64,000 nt of DNA from CAIKZJ01 sp964626015. GTDB lineage: Bacteria > Bacteroidota > Ignavibacteria > Tepidaquicellales > Tepidaquicellaceae. The notes beneath the pieces are model-generated. The model searched no databases. It worked only from the letters and a program-made list of their open reading frames with translations, and was not told where the DNA came from. Positions within the stretch are counted from its first letter, which is position 1, and each line of letters opens with the position of its first letter. The stretch spans positions 1 to 64,000 of the forward strand of contig CAZVCC010000003.1 in the NCBI GenBank assembly GCA_964626015.1. Direction: 5' to 3'. A program made the position numbers and the translations under genes. Positions 27,515 to 35,915 of this stretch are shown piece by piece.

Positions 27515-28762
27515 ATGTCAACTTGGCTTGTTCATAATTCGTGTCTTACTCCCGTTCAGGAGGAAATTATTCGTGAAAAAACAAATAAAAACCTTCTTCT
27601 TACTGGTGCCCCCGGCTCTGGTAAAACCTTGGTGCTTTCATACAGACTTCATCATTTTCTTTTTGAAAGAAAATTTAAAAAAGACAAGATTAGATTTTTT
27701 GTCTTCACAAAATCACTTAAAAATTACATAAGAGATGGAATTAAGATTCTCAAGATTCCGGATGATTGCATCAATACTTTTGATAGCTGGTGTTATGATT
27801 TTTATTTAAAAAATATTGGTGCTCCGCCAAGAATCAATAACGACGGTCATTACGAACCGGACTACCATGGAATAAGATGCGGAATTCTTGAAAATATTAA
27901 AAAATCAAAGAATTGTTGCATGTTTGATTGTGTTTTGGTCGATGAAGGACAGGATATGGCGGAAGAGGTTTATAAGATTCTTAAAATAATCTCAAAACAT
28001 GTTACTGTTTGCATGGATGATAAACAGCAGATTTATGATACTGGAATTAATAAAGCAAAAGTTGAAAAAATTCTCGGGATTAGAAAGGATGAAATAAGAA
28101 ATATTAACGAAGCGTGGAGATGCTCTCCTTATATCGTTAAGCTATCTTCTGTCTTTATTTCAAATAAAGAGGAAAGAGAGTATTTTCTTAGACAAAATAG
28201 AAAACCTCTTGAAGAAAAACAGGTTCCTTTCGTTGCTTTCGCGGATAGTTATAAACTTACAAACGCAAAAATGGCTGAATTGATTAAGGAAAGAATGACT
28301 TTAAATGAAAGTATTGCAATTCTTGCACCTAAGAATAAAATCGTTCATGGCATTGGTAAATCATTGAAAAATTTGGGAATAGATGTAGAATGCGATGAAA
28401 AAGAAATCGATTTTTCTACAGATAAACCAAAAGTTATGACCTATCATAAGGCTAAAGGTCTGACATTTGATTCTGTTTTTCTTCCTTCTTTAATAAATAC
28501 AAACTTCAGCAGATTTAATAATAGTGGTGTTTCGAGAAGGATGCTTTTCGTGGGAATTTCCAGAGCTGTAAAATGGGTTTATATGGATTTTACGAAAGGC
28601 TCCGGTCTCATACAAATTGACGAACTTTTTAAATTGCAAAATACCGGTGATATTCATATAGAAGAATTAGTGTCTCCCGATACTCCTAATTTGTTTGTAG
28701 AAATAAGCAAAACAAAAGGCAAGAAAAAAATTCAAACAAACAATATCGAAGATATAATATAA
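27515..28762 (+). CDS. Small UvrD/SF1-type helicase
   Basis: The 415-residue product has superfamily 1 helicase motifs in order: Walker A LLTGAPGSGKTLVLSYR (about residue 30), Walker B VLVDEGQDMAEE (about 147), DDKQQIYD, VMTYHKAKGLTFDSVFLPSL (about 310) and FVGISRAVKWVYMDF (about 345). It is much shorter than UvrD or Rep because the 1B and 2B inserts are missing. It resembles compact SF1 helicases of defence loci such as the GajB type, but the partner here is an Hsp70 protein and not an OLD nuclease. It starts 12 bases after the Hsp70 stop. Confidence 0.85.
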   Translation: MSTWLVHNSCLTPVQEEIIREKTNKNLLLTGAPGSGKTLVLSYRLHHFLFERKFKKDKIRFFVFTKSLKNYIRDGIKILKIPDDCINTFDSWCYDFYLKNIGAPPRINNDGHYEPDYHGIRCGILENIKKSKNCCMFDCVLVDEGQDMAEEVYKILKIISKHVTVCMDDKQQIYDTGINKAKVEKILGIRKDEIRNINEAWRCSPYIVKLSSVFISNKEEREYFLRQNRKPLEEKQVPFVAFADSYKLTNAKMAELIKERMTLNESIAILAPKNKIVHGIGKSLKNLGIDVECDEKEIDFSTDKPKVMTYHKAKGLTFDSVFLPSLINTNFSRFNNSGVSRRMLFVGISRAVKWVYMDFTKGSGLIQIDELFKLQNTGDIHIEELVSPDTPNLFVEISKTKGKKKIQTNNIEDII

Positions 28763-28812
28763 GGCGGTTTAATTACAATGTTTATTTTTAATGCTTATAT
28801 GAGATATATTCT

Positions 28813-29510
28813 ATGATCTGCAAATACTCTATCGTTTGGCAGCAATTTGGTCCTTTTTCAGATATTGCCAATAGGTTTAACGTAAGCGGGAAAGAGGGGG
28901 CTTTACCCTTCTTGGTTTATGGCGAAAACCTGAAACTCCTCGAAAGCGGTAAATGGTTTCCGCATGATGAAGGTATGCTTCTCAAGGGTATTTTGCTGGG
29001 CTTTTCTGATAGTGGTTTGTTCGTTAATACAAACGAAAACAAAGATTTATTGCTCTCTTTGCTGCCTATCTTGCCGATGGTTTTAATTGTTTGTCAGTTG
29101 AAAAAATGATTCTTGATTGTTCTTGCAATTTTAGAGAGGATTTCTCAATTTATTCTGCTTATACTTGTCTTAAAAACGGTTTATTAATCGAGCCTGATAG
29201 CTCAAAAATTAAAAGCGATTTTATTTCGTCTGTTTTCGGTATCTGGGAAGATGACCCGGAAAATGGTTACGATTATATGGACGATGTTATCGTTAACTTT
29301 TACAAAATTGATTTGTCTGACATATTGCCTCATGCTGTTGAGTTGGTAGTCTATTCTGCTTTTGTTTCTGTTTATTTCAAATCTCCCGATAATATTTTCA
29401 AATTTCTCGAAAACTATTGTTACAAGTATATTAATCACAGAACATTAAAAGATAAAATTAAATATTTGCTTGATAATAAAGACTCTTTGTTAAAAGACGC
29501 TTTGTTCTAA
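28813..29510 (+). pseudogene. Hypothetical gene with a one-base frameshift
   Basis: Two overlapping frames, 28813-29109 and about 29058-29510, together make one protein of about 232 residues if one base is restored near 29056-29060. The second frame is open upstream of its first start as FAAYLADGFNCLSVEKM, which follows naturally from KDLLLS in the first frame. No family is recognised. The product is cytoplasmic, with aromatic and acidic patches (YSIVWQQFGPFSDIANRF at the start). It lies 50 bases after the helicase and is probably the third gene of the Hsp70 module. It could be intact in the organism if the shift is a sequencing error. Confidence 0.6.
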
Positions 29511-29579
29511 GTCTTTTTAAGGATTATATTTTTATAATTTTCAAAAGTAAATTATGTAATATTATTCTATAATACTTTC

Positions 29580-30341
29580 CTATTCATCCCAAACATACGT
29601 CAATACTCCGTTGTATGCCCTCATCTCTATATTCTGCTCGTATAAATACTTCCCCTTTTTGTAATTCTTGTCCTTTGAAAACCATGCATCCGCTAATATG
29701 TCATTAACGTCTGAATTAATTTCTTTACCCGAATAAAATTCGTATGCCTTTGAATATTGATTAACTTTTTGCCCGTTCTCTATCCATCGAAACGGAAAAT
29801 CTTTGTTTATGCAAGACCACTTCACCCTCATATCCTGACTAAATATTACTGCAATCGGAAATCTTCCGTGCTCTGCATACCTTATTGCCATGGAACTTAT
29901 CGAAGTGTTGAATATTTTCGCCGCAGTTTTTATGGTTTCTCCCGCATCATTTTTCCATTTGGCATGTTCTTTAACCCACTCTTCAGGCATTAGTAATTCT
30001 GCCGCAAATATATTTGCCTCTTTTTCTGGATCTTGTGTACTTAAAAAATAGTAAAAGTCTGATTTCTTGCAAATAAATTCTCTTGCCTTTTGTAAATAGT
30101 AATGTCCGACTTCATGCGCAATCGTAAAATTTTTCCGCCCTTCTTCTCTTATCTTGCTATCTATCGTTATTAATCCGCCCTCATTATCTATAAATATCCT
30201 GCCTGCATGTCCTTTTGTGTTCTCTTCTTCTTTTATAAGGTTTTCTGCATTTGCTATCTCCCTGACGTTTAAATCCGACGGCTCTTTTATGCAGTATTCA
30301 TCTATCAGTTCCCTCGCTCTTGCCTTTGCTCTGGCACTCAT
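29580..30341 (-). CDS. ImmA/IrrE-family metallo-endopeptidase
   Basis: The 253-residue product has the zinc-binding motif HEVGHYYLQ in FTIAHEVGHYYLQKA (about residue 76) and the downstream glutamate region EKEANIFAAELLMPEEWV (about 110), the hallmarks of ImmA/IrrE peptidases. These cytoplasmic proteases inactivate repressors or anti-sigma-like partners, as ImmA does with ImmR. Its ATG overlaps the stop of the gene upstream (ATGA at 30338-30341), so translation of the two is coupled. It is the last gene of a three-gene minus-strand cassette with a charged small protein and a sigma-like protein, which are the likely regulatory targets. Confidence 0.88.
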   Translation of the reverse strand: MSARAKARARELIDEYCIKEPSDLNVREIANAENLIKEEENTKGHAGRIFIDNEGGLITIDSKIREEGRKNFTIAHEVGHYYLQKAREFICKKSDFYYFLSTQDPEKEANIFAAELLMPEEWVKEHAKWKNDAGETIKTAAKIFNTSISSMAIRYAEHGRFPIAVIFSQDMRVKWSCINKDFPFRWIENGQKVNQYSKAYEFYSGKEINSDVNDILADAWFSKDKNYKKGKYLYEQNIEMRAYNGVLTYVWDE

Positions 30342-30733
30342 TCCTTCTCACCCCCCTTGTCCATTTCTCTGAATTTCGCAAGCTTCTTCCTGTCACTTTC
30401 TTCTATCTCTTTCTTTTCCTCCTCGCTTAACTGCCCTTCCCTGAACTGAAGTTGAAGCTTTGCGCTGCCAGTAAGTTTATCTGTAATCTTATCTAATTTT
30501 CCGTTTATGAAATTTTTATTATACAATTCCTGCTTCTTTCTTCCGTCTTCTTTTCTCTTTCTGGCAGACTCTTCCTTTATTTCATTCCCCTTAAGCATTA
30601 ATAATTCCGAAAATTTCTTTCTTGCTTCTTCAATGTCTATCCCTGCTTCTTTTAAAAATTCTCTAGTCTCTTTTAAATCTTCATCATCGTATTCTAAATA
30701 TGCTTTCCAGAAATTATTTACTTCCGTTTTCAT
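30338..30733 (-). CDS. Small charged hypothetical protein between protease and sigma-like genes
   Basis: The 131-residue product is not recognised. It is very rich in Lys and Glu and predicted to be all helical (DLKETREFLKEAGIDIEEAR, SEEEKKEIEESDRKKLAKFR), with no membrane segment. Its start overlaps the sigma-like gene by 20 bases and its stop overlaps the protease start, so the three are tightly coupled. Size, charge and position would suit an anti-sigma-like or adaptor protein cleaved by the ImmA-type protease. That is an inference without motif support. Confidence 0.6.
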   Translation of the reverse strand: MKTEVNNFWKAYLEYDDEDLKETREFLKEAGIDIEEARKKFSELLMLKGNEIKEESARKRKEDGRKKQELYNKNFINGKLDKITDKLTGSAKLQLQFREGQLSEEEKKEIEESDRKKLAKFREMDKGGEKE

Positions 30734-31358
30734 AATAATGCTCTTTAATTTTTTTATTATTTATTTTGGCAACTGCCTTATCTAATCTTAATTTGTACCT
30801 CTTTTTTGCGGCTCTTATTTCTGTAATATCCCTATTTAGCTTTTTTGCTATTATCTTGTCATCCTTTAAATTAAAATCGTTTGATATGATTCCTATGTAT
30901 ATTTCTTGGCAAACCTCGTCTCCTTCCATCTCCTTCTCAACTATTTCGAGTATCTCTTTGTTTTCATATTCCTTATCGACTTCCTCCTTTGTTAAACTGT
31001 ATATTTCGCTTAACACTATTCCGTTGCTTGAGTCATCGTCTCCTTCCTCGCCATTCTCCACCTTTCTCATTTCTTTTTGATGTAAATTGTAAATATCCCC
31101 TCGGATGTCCATATACATTATCTGGTCAAGATTTGGCTCGATTAAATCCCAATTTTCCATCCTCTCTCCATCTATTATTTTGAGCGCCAGATTATTTACA
31201 ATATCAACCTCTAATCCTTCAGTGTTTATTGTCCAGTAATATCCTTTTATTGTTCTTTTCGCCTTGGCTATCCACTTGTCGTAGCTTCCGTTTTTACTCG
31301 CTTCCTCGAATAATTTAATTCTAGCAGCCTTTTCTTCCGGTTTTATTGTGTTTCCCAT
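30714..31358 (-). CDS. Sigma-70-like regulatory protein
   Basis: The 214-residue product resembles compact sigma-70-type proteins. A region-2-like helical start (KWIAKAKRTIKGYYW, VDIVNNLALKIIDGER, WDLIEPNLDQIMYMDIRGDI) is followed by an acidic linker with EEGDDDSSN. It ends in a region-4-like helix-turn-helix (DDKIIAKKLNRDITEIRAAK). The similarity is at the level of layout, so confidence is moderate. It is the first gene of the cassette with the charged protein and the ImmA-like protease, and could be the transcription factor whose activity the protease controls. Confidence 0.55.
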   Translation of the reverse strand: MGNTIKPEEKAARIKLFEEASKNGSYDKWIAKAKRTIKGYYWTINTEGLEVDIVNNLALKIIDGERMENWDLIEPNLDQIMYMDIRGDIYNLHQKEMRKVENGEEGDDDSSNGIVLSEIYSLTKEEVDKEYENKEILEIVEKEMEGDEVCQEIYIGIISNDFNLKDDKIIAKKLNRDITEIRAAKKRYKLRLDKAVAKINNKKIKEHYYENGSK

Positions 31359-32062
31359 ATAGTTTCTATTTTAGTGGTTCTTTATGTCTTGCTACTTATA
31401 AATGCAATCGAAAACTAAAATTTTGCCTAAAAAAGTGGACACTTTTTCTTTCTGGCAAATATTCCTCTTTTTATTGCATTTTCTTTTTAAGATGATCACA
31501 AATGCTAATAACCAGAATATTTTTAAATTATTTTTTTGGGATTATAATGTTCTTTGTATATATATATGCAATCATCTTTTGAATTTTTGCCATCATTTTA
31601 AAAAATTTTATTTTCGCAAAATTTTGATCCTTCCTTGCATTCTAATTTAAAGGACAACAAAAATGAAAAATAATTACAAAATAATAACGAACTCTACTAA
31701 CCTCCACTCGAAAAAAGCAATTTTTAAAAAGCTTTCTCGCTCTTTCTCGTATACCCCTCGCTTGCTTCGGGTATGTTTCGGCTCTGAGATGCGTCTCAGT
31801 TGCGCTTCCGTTGGCTTCGTTCGTCATTCTTTTATGTTTGTGCCTTCTCTTAAATATACAAATGATAATTTTAAGTTGTTGCGTAATTTTATTCTCATAA
31901 TTCTAACTATTAACTATCATCAATTAACTATCAACTATCAACGATCAACTAAACAAGTGTGCACATCCTCTGCGGCTGGAGGATTCTAAACAAGCCGGGG
32001 GAATTCAATTTTCTCCTGATTCTATCAATTAACTCTTTTCATAAATCAAACTCATTTAAATC
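31359..32062. other. 700-base gene-free region with hairpins and simple repeats
   Basis: The first part is AT-rich. A frame at 31663 (108 residues, ending in TACCC/CTGAGA hairpin sequence) has a leader like that of the DUF6266-like gene at 33337, but its translation looks random and is probably not a gene. Two perfect hairpins are present: ATACCC/GGGTAT at 31751-31774 and CTGAGA-TGCG-TCTCAG at 31784-31799. A short repeat of TAACTATCAACTATCAA type lies at 31905-31950, and a third hairpin (ATCCTC/GAGGAT) at 31965-31984. Confidence 0.5.
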
Positions 32063-32749
32063 ATGGGTGTTCTGAAAAAATCTGTACTTGGAAAACCAAG
32101 CGGTGTAGTCGGCGACATTCTGTTCCGCTACAAAGACGGTAAGACCATCATCGGTACCAGACCCGTCTCTTACATGCCCGGCATGGACGTTAATTCAGTT
32201 AACCGTAGAAATCGTTTCGGTATTACTGCTAAGTTCTCAAGGGCTGTTAATTCTCTGCCTTCCTTTAAGAACCTATGGGATAGTGTTACTCCTAATAACA
32301 TCTCTCCCTACAACGGTATCTTTAAGGCAAGCTATCCTTTCGTAACTCCAACCGACGTCACGAACATGGCTAATATCGTTCCGCAGTTGTTTGGATTCGA
32401 TGTTACTACAACCGATGTTTCTATTGATGAAACAGAGGTAAGCGTTTCCATCGACCCTATCGGAACTAATGCAAATATTGATACGAATGTCGAGAAGTTT
32501 ATTCAGCTCGGCACCGTTATCAAATGTAGCGATGGTACAGTGGATACTCTTCCTAAATTAGTATTCATTCCATTAAAGTCTTCAAACGTGGTTTTGAACC
32601 TTGCGAATCCGCTTAGCTTCACTATCACTATTTGCGACCAGGACAGCGATTTGTATTCTTATTTCGATACGCATTTGTCATTCCTTGCTTTTGTTACGCT
32701 CGATGAATACGGCAAAGCAATTCATTATTCAAAAGGCTTTAATGCTTAA
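32063..32749 (+). CDS. DUF6266-like protein (paralogue 1)
   Basis: The 228-residue product opens GKPSGVVGDILFRYKDGKTI and IGTRPVSYMPGMDVNSVNRR, then a WDSVTPNNISPYNGIF segment. This is the head layout of DUF6266-type proteins of Bacteroidota (G-x-x-S-G-x-x-G...R-x-R-P...NRR-x-RF). The C-terminal half is beta-rich. There is no signal peptide. The paralogue at 33337 aligns over the first 100 residues. Function is unknown. In Bacteroidota such genes often occur singly or in pairs in accessory, repeat-rich DNA, as here. Confidence 0.75.
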   Translation: MGVLKKSVLGKPSGVVGDILFRYKDGKTIIGTRPVSYMPGMDVNSVNRRNRFGITAKFSRAVNSLPSFKNLWDSVTPNNISPYNGIFKASYPFVTPTDVTNMANIVPQLFGFDVTTTDVSIDETEVSVSIDPIGTNANIDTNVEKFIQLGTVIKCSDGTVDTLPKLVFIPLKSSNVVLNLANPLSFTITICDQDSDLYSYFDTHLSFLAFVTLDEYGKAIHYSKGFNA

Positions 32750-32893
32750 TGAATGATGAAAACCGGAGGTAAAATATTGAATAAAGCTGAGGTTTGTTTG
32801 CTTCCTCTTACGCTTATGTCATCTTCTTCGTCATCAGCGTTTTCCGTGCAATCTCATTCCTCTTCCTGCTCTTGTTTTACCTCATCCATCTCT

Positions 32894-32912
32894 GGGGGTG
32901 CTCTGCACCCCC
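32894..32912 (+). terminator. GC-rich hairpin, possible terminator
   Basis: GGGGGTGC-TCT-GCACCCCC, with perfect 8-base arms, is followed by T-rich sequence (GGTTTATTATTCCTATTTTTC). It lies 145 bases downstream of the first DUF6266-like gene. The flanking 32753-33040 frame is low-complexity (serine runs, then Val/Phe/Trp from the repeat below) and is not considered a gene. Confidence 0.45.
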
Positions 32913-33001
32913 GGTTTATTATTCCTATTTTTCTCTTTATCAATAGTTTCATAAATAAATCAGATTTTTCAGTGTGCGTTTTCAAATATTATGTCTTCTT
33001 A

Positions 33002-33037
33002 GTGTTTTGGTGTTTTGGTGTTTTGGTGTTTTGGTGG
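33002..33037. repeat. GTGTTTTG octamer repeated four times
   Basis: Four perfect tandem GTGTTTTG units end in GTGG, in the 590-base gap (32750-33336) between the two DUF6266-like genes. The rest of that gap (33060-33300) holds decayed AATCAGTGTGCGTTCTT and CTCTGTGGTAAAAGTTCT repeats related to the 400-1020 family. Confidence 0.85.
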
Positions 33038-33336
33038 TAATAAGCTCTTTAAAATAATTACTCGCTCTTAATCAGTGTGCATCATAAACAATCATATTAA
33101 TCAGTGTGCGTTCTTTAAGTGGTAAATTGCTCTTTGAAATAAAAATATCTTTTATCTCTGTGTTTCTCTGTGATTCTTCTCGGTGTTCTCTGTGGTAAAA
33201 GTTCTGTGGTAAAAGTTCTTTGCAATAATTATTCGCTCTTAATCAGTGAAAATCATAAATAAATCTGCTGTTTCAGTGTGCGTTCTTGCTCTTTCGATAA
33301 ACAAATTTTTCAAACTAAATATAAAGGATTACAAAA

Positions 33337-34068
33337 ATGGCTAAACTCGTAGCTCCAATGCCAATCGGCAGACTTTCAGGTAAACTCGGTGAACTGGTTT
33401 TTAGAAACTTTCCCGATAAAACAGTCGTAAGCAAACGTCCGGCTTCATTCAAACCGGCCTCTGACCCGGCATCAGTAAATCGCAGACAGCGATTTAAGCT
33501 TACTTCATTTTTTGCTAAATCAGTTAAATCATTTCCCATAGCTTATGAACTTTGGGCAAAGAAGACCCGCAACAAAATGTCTGCCTATAATTGTGTGTTC
33601 AAGCATAATTATGACGCCGTTGAATATAATAACGTATCTCAATACGTTAAAATATTCCCCGATTCTCATTTCCACGTTCATCCCGATTCTTTCACTCTTA
33701 CCAAAGACTATCTTCATTTTTCTTTGAATCCGGCTGACTTAAATATACAGGAATGCTATCGTGTTAAATACTTGCAGGCTGCAGTAATAATTTTTTGCAA
33801 AGAGTCACTTGTTGATTTTCGTGATGATTTCAGATTCTTAACTCATCTGTCCGCTCCTGTTAATATTTCCGTCAACGAGAAAATATCTTTCAATCTCGCT
33901 CTCAGTAACAACGAAATACTAAACCCGGATATTCCGTCTTTGAACGATTCTCAAAAGTCAGTATTTGCATCATTCAACAGCCACTCTGTTTTTATATCAT
34001 TCATGGCTCTCGATAGTTTTAAAAATTATGTTCAGAATTCTCAAACCATTTGTCTCCTAAATCAATAA
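33337..34068 (+). CDS. DUF6266-like protein (paralogue 2)
   Basis: The 243-residue product has the same head as the gene at 32063: IGRLSGKLGELVFRNFPDKT, VSKRPASFKPASDPASVNRR and an LWAKKTRNKMSAYNCVFK segment. The C-terminal part is different and beta-rich. A good leader (AAGGATTACAAAA) precedes the ATG. It probably arose by duplication, followed by divergence of the C-terminal half, which suggests a variable binding or recognition surface. No function is known for the family. A 16-bp hairpin lies 15 bases after its stop. Confidence 0.72.
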   Translation: MAKLVAPMPIGRLSGKLGELVFRNFPDKTVVSKRPASFKPASDPASVNRRQRFKLTSFFAKSVKSFPIAYELWAKKTRNKMSAYNCVFKHNYDAVEYNNVSQYVKIFPDSHFHVHPDSFTLTKDYLHFSLNPADLNIQECYRVKYLQAAVIIFCKESLVDFRDDFRFLTHLSAPVNISVNEKISFNLALSNNEILNPDIPSLNDSQKSVFASFNSHSVFISFMALDSFKNYVQNSQTICLLNQ

Positions 34069-34082
34069 TACCCTCCTCTCCT

Positions 34083-34266
34083 CCTTCCCGTGTTATGCTT
34101 ATGCATAGCACGGGAAGGTCCTTCTTCACATCATGCGAGAAGGTACTTCTTCACATCATGCAGGAAGATCATTCCTAACATCTGTAATTAATCGCGTAGC
34201 GATTATATGTTGGTAGCAACTCATGTTCTCAAAAACAAACAATGCCGTAGGTATTGCATATCTGTT
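34083..34266. repeat. Strong hairpin followed by 25-base tandem repeats
   Basis: A 16-base-pair stem with one G-U pair and a 4-base loop lies at 34083-34118 (CCTTCCCGTGTTATGC and its partner). Two and a half copies of a 25-base unit (AAGGTCCTTCTTCACATCAT...) follow directly at 34115-34182. The motifs CGTAGCGATTATATGTTGG and CCGTAGGTATTGCATAT follow at 34195-34262. The block fills most of the 400-base gap before 34467 and looks like a decayed repeat element. Confidence 0.65.
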
Positions 34267-34466
34267 CATTGTTGTTTATTTAAATATCTTATATTCAGAA
34301 ATTATCTGCGTTAATCCGTTCCATCAGTGTAAATCAGCGTTCTATTTTTTCACTTAATAATAATAATTATATCAAACACTTGTTCCCTCTTCATTGGCTT
34401 GAAATTTTGAAATTATTGAGGCATTTTAAATTGTAGTATTTTTTATAAACTTAAATTATAATAAAT

Positions 34467-35075
34467 ATGAAGATAAAATTACTTATTGTGTTCGTTATAC
34501 TGGCGGTATCGGGAATGGGTATTGCACAGGATGTTAAAGATATTGGTATTAAAGAAAGCGCATCTATTCAGAGTACTGCAAAACAGTTTTCTGATAACCT
34601 ATTCTTTGGCGGTGATTTCAGCGCAAGTTTCGGTACATATTCTCAAATCACTATAGCTCCGTCTATCGGATACAGGTTAAGCAGTATGTTCGCCACAATC
34701 CTAAAAGTAGGTTACTCACACGGCTGGACGAGCGATTACAAAGACCAAAGCGGCAGCACTCTTGGCTACGATAATTTTGGTACGAGCCTTACAATAAGAT
34801 TTTCTCCGGTCAGACAGTTTTATGCGATGCTTGAACCCGCTTATTACAGCTATGAAACACCGATTGCTTATTCTTCCGGAACTACTCTCCTATACTATGG
34901 AAAAGAAAGAAGGTCTGTACCATTTGTATTTCTTGGCGCAGGAGTGTATCAGGCAATACCAAATTCAAGGTTTGGATTAACAGCCGAGGTAAAAGTTGAT
35001 TTACTTAACGATAAAAACTCACCATATAAAGAATGGACTCCTATGTATTCAATCGGTGTGACTTTCGGATTTTAA
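34467..35075 (+). CDS. Small outer-membrane beta-barrel protein
   Basis: The 202-residue product has a signal peptide (MKIKLLIVFVILAVSGMGIA) and then eight or so amphipathic strands ending MYSIGVTFGF, with the terminal aromatic typical of outer-membrane barrels of the OmpW/OprF-N size class. Strands such as SIGYRLSSMFATILKVGYSH and GTSLTIRFSPVRQFYAMLEP are clear. It stands alone, with repeat DNA upstream and a bidirectional terminator downstream. Substrate and function are unknown. Confidence 0.78.
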   Translation: MKIKLLIVFVILAVSGMGIAQDVKDIGIKESASIQSTAKQFSDNLFFGGDFSASFGTYSQITIAPSIGYRLSSMFATILKVGYSHGWTSDYKDQSGSTLGYDNFGTSLTIRFSPVRQFYAMLEPAYYSYETPIAYSSGTTLLYYGKERRSVPFVFLGAGVYQAIPNSRFGLTAEVKVDLLNDKNSPYKEWTPMYSIGVTFGF

Positions 35076-35174
35076 CTATTTGAGGAACTGCTTGAAACTA
35101 TAAAAGTAGTACTAGGATGCAAGTGACATGAGATATGAAACAGAAGGTAGGTGCGAGAAGTTTTGACTTCATAA

Positions 35175-35202
35175 AAAAGGCTGATAATTTTATCAGCCTT
35201 TT
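35175..35202. terminator. Bidirectional terminator
   Basis: AAAAGGCTGATAA and TTATCAGCCTTTT form 13-base perfect arms, with A-runs and T-runs on both sides, between the convergent genes ending at 35075 (plus) and 35224 (minus). Confidence 0.85.
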
Positions 35203-35223
35203 GATTTGTACGAAATTAATTTG

Positions 35224-35886
35224 TTATTTAAGTAATATTTTGTTGTTCACGAGCTGCTCAACAGTTGCTTTTACGAACGACTTCGTGAAGTCTGTTATTG
35301 AAGAAGGATTTACTGTTTCCGAGACCATTGAATAATCAACCTCACCGTTATCATTATCATAGATGCTTGTTTCAATGTAAACTTCCGTGTCGGTTACGTA
35401 GTAGCCCGGCGAATACAACGTGTTATAACTCATGAAGTAATAGCTGTAATAAGGTGCATAGTAGTATGAGGGCATGTATGTCGGTGTTCCGGGAACATAC
35501 TTCTGTTCAGACTTTGTATCTTTAACCTTCATAATCATTATGCCGTCGATGTTGTTTTCCTTCATTTTGTCGACAATCATTTTTTCGGCAACGGTCTTAT
35601 CGTCAACTTTACCATCTTTATCTTTATCGAATGCATCGTATGCAAGTATATCGTAAGTAGTTATGGCGTTTATGCCTGAAGCTTTAAGTTCTCTCGACAT
35701 TGCATCTTCAATCGTTCTTCTTGCAACGATGTTATCTTTTGTTACAGCAAGTATAGCTAGCTTGCTGAATTTTTTCCCTGTAAATCCTTTTGACTTCCAT
35801 GTATCAGTGATGTAGGTCATTGAGCCGCATGAATAAAGGATTGATGAGAGTAATAATGCGGTAACAAATAGTGATAATTTTTTCAT
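35224..35886 (-). CDS. Lipoprotein, DUF4136-like
   Basis: The 220-residue product has a lipobox (ALLLSSILYSCGS). Its body has the layout of small envelope lipoproteins of the DUF4136 type: FSKLAILAVTKDNIVARRTI, then AMSRELKASGINAITTYDIL and IDGIMIMKVKDTKSEQ. It contains an EF-hand-like DKDKDGKVDD stretch (about residue 105) and a Tyr-rich insert (YYYAPYYSYYFM) that may be surface-exposed. No enzymatic motif is seen. It follows nuoJ by 29 bases on the same strand. Confidence 0.65.
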   Translation of the reverse strand: MKKLSLFVTALLLSSILYSCGSMTYITDTWKSKGFTGKKFSKLAILAVTKDNIVARRTIEDAMSRELKASGINAITTYDILAYDAFDKDKDGKVDDKTVAEKMIVDKMKENNIDGIMIMKVKDTKSEQKYVPGTPTYMPSYYYAPYYSYYFMSYNTLYSPGYYVTDTEVYIETSIYDNDNGEVDYSMVSETVNPSSITDFTKSFVKATVEQLVNNKILLK

Positions 35887-35915
35887 AATATTAAAAAGTT
35901 AAATTTTAAAATTAT

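Noticed and set aside
31663..31989. 108-codon frame with a plausible leader
   Set aside because: Most of it is hairpin and simple-repeat sequence; the product shows no domain. It may be a remnant leader only.
32753..33040. 95-codon frame after the first DUF6266-like gene
   Set aside because: Serine runs then a translation of the GTGTTTTG repeat; not protein-like.
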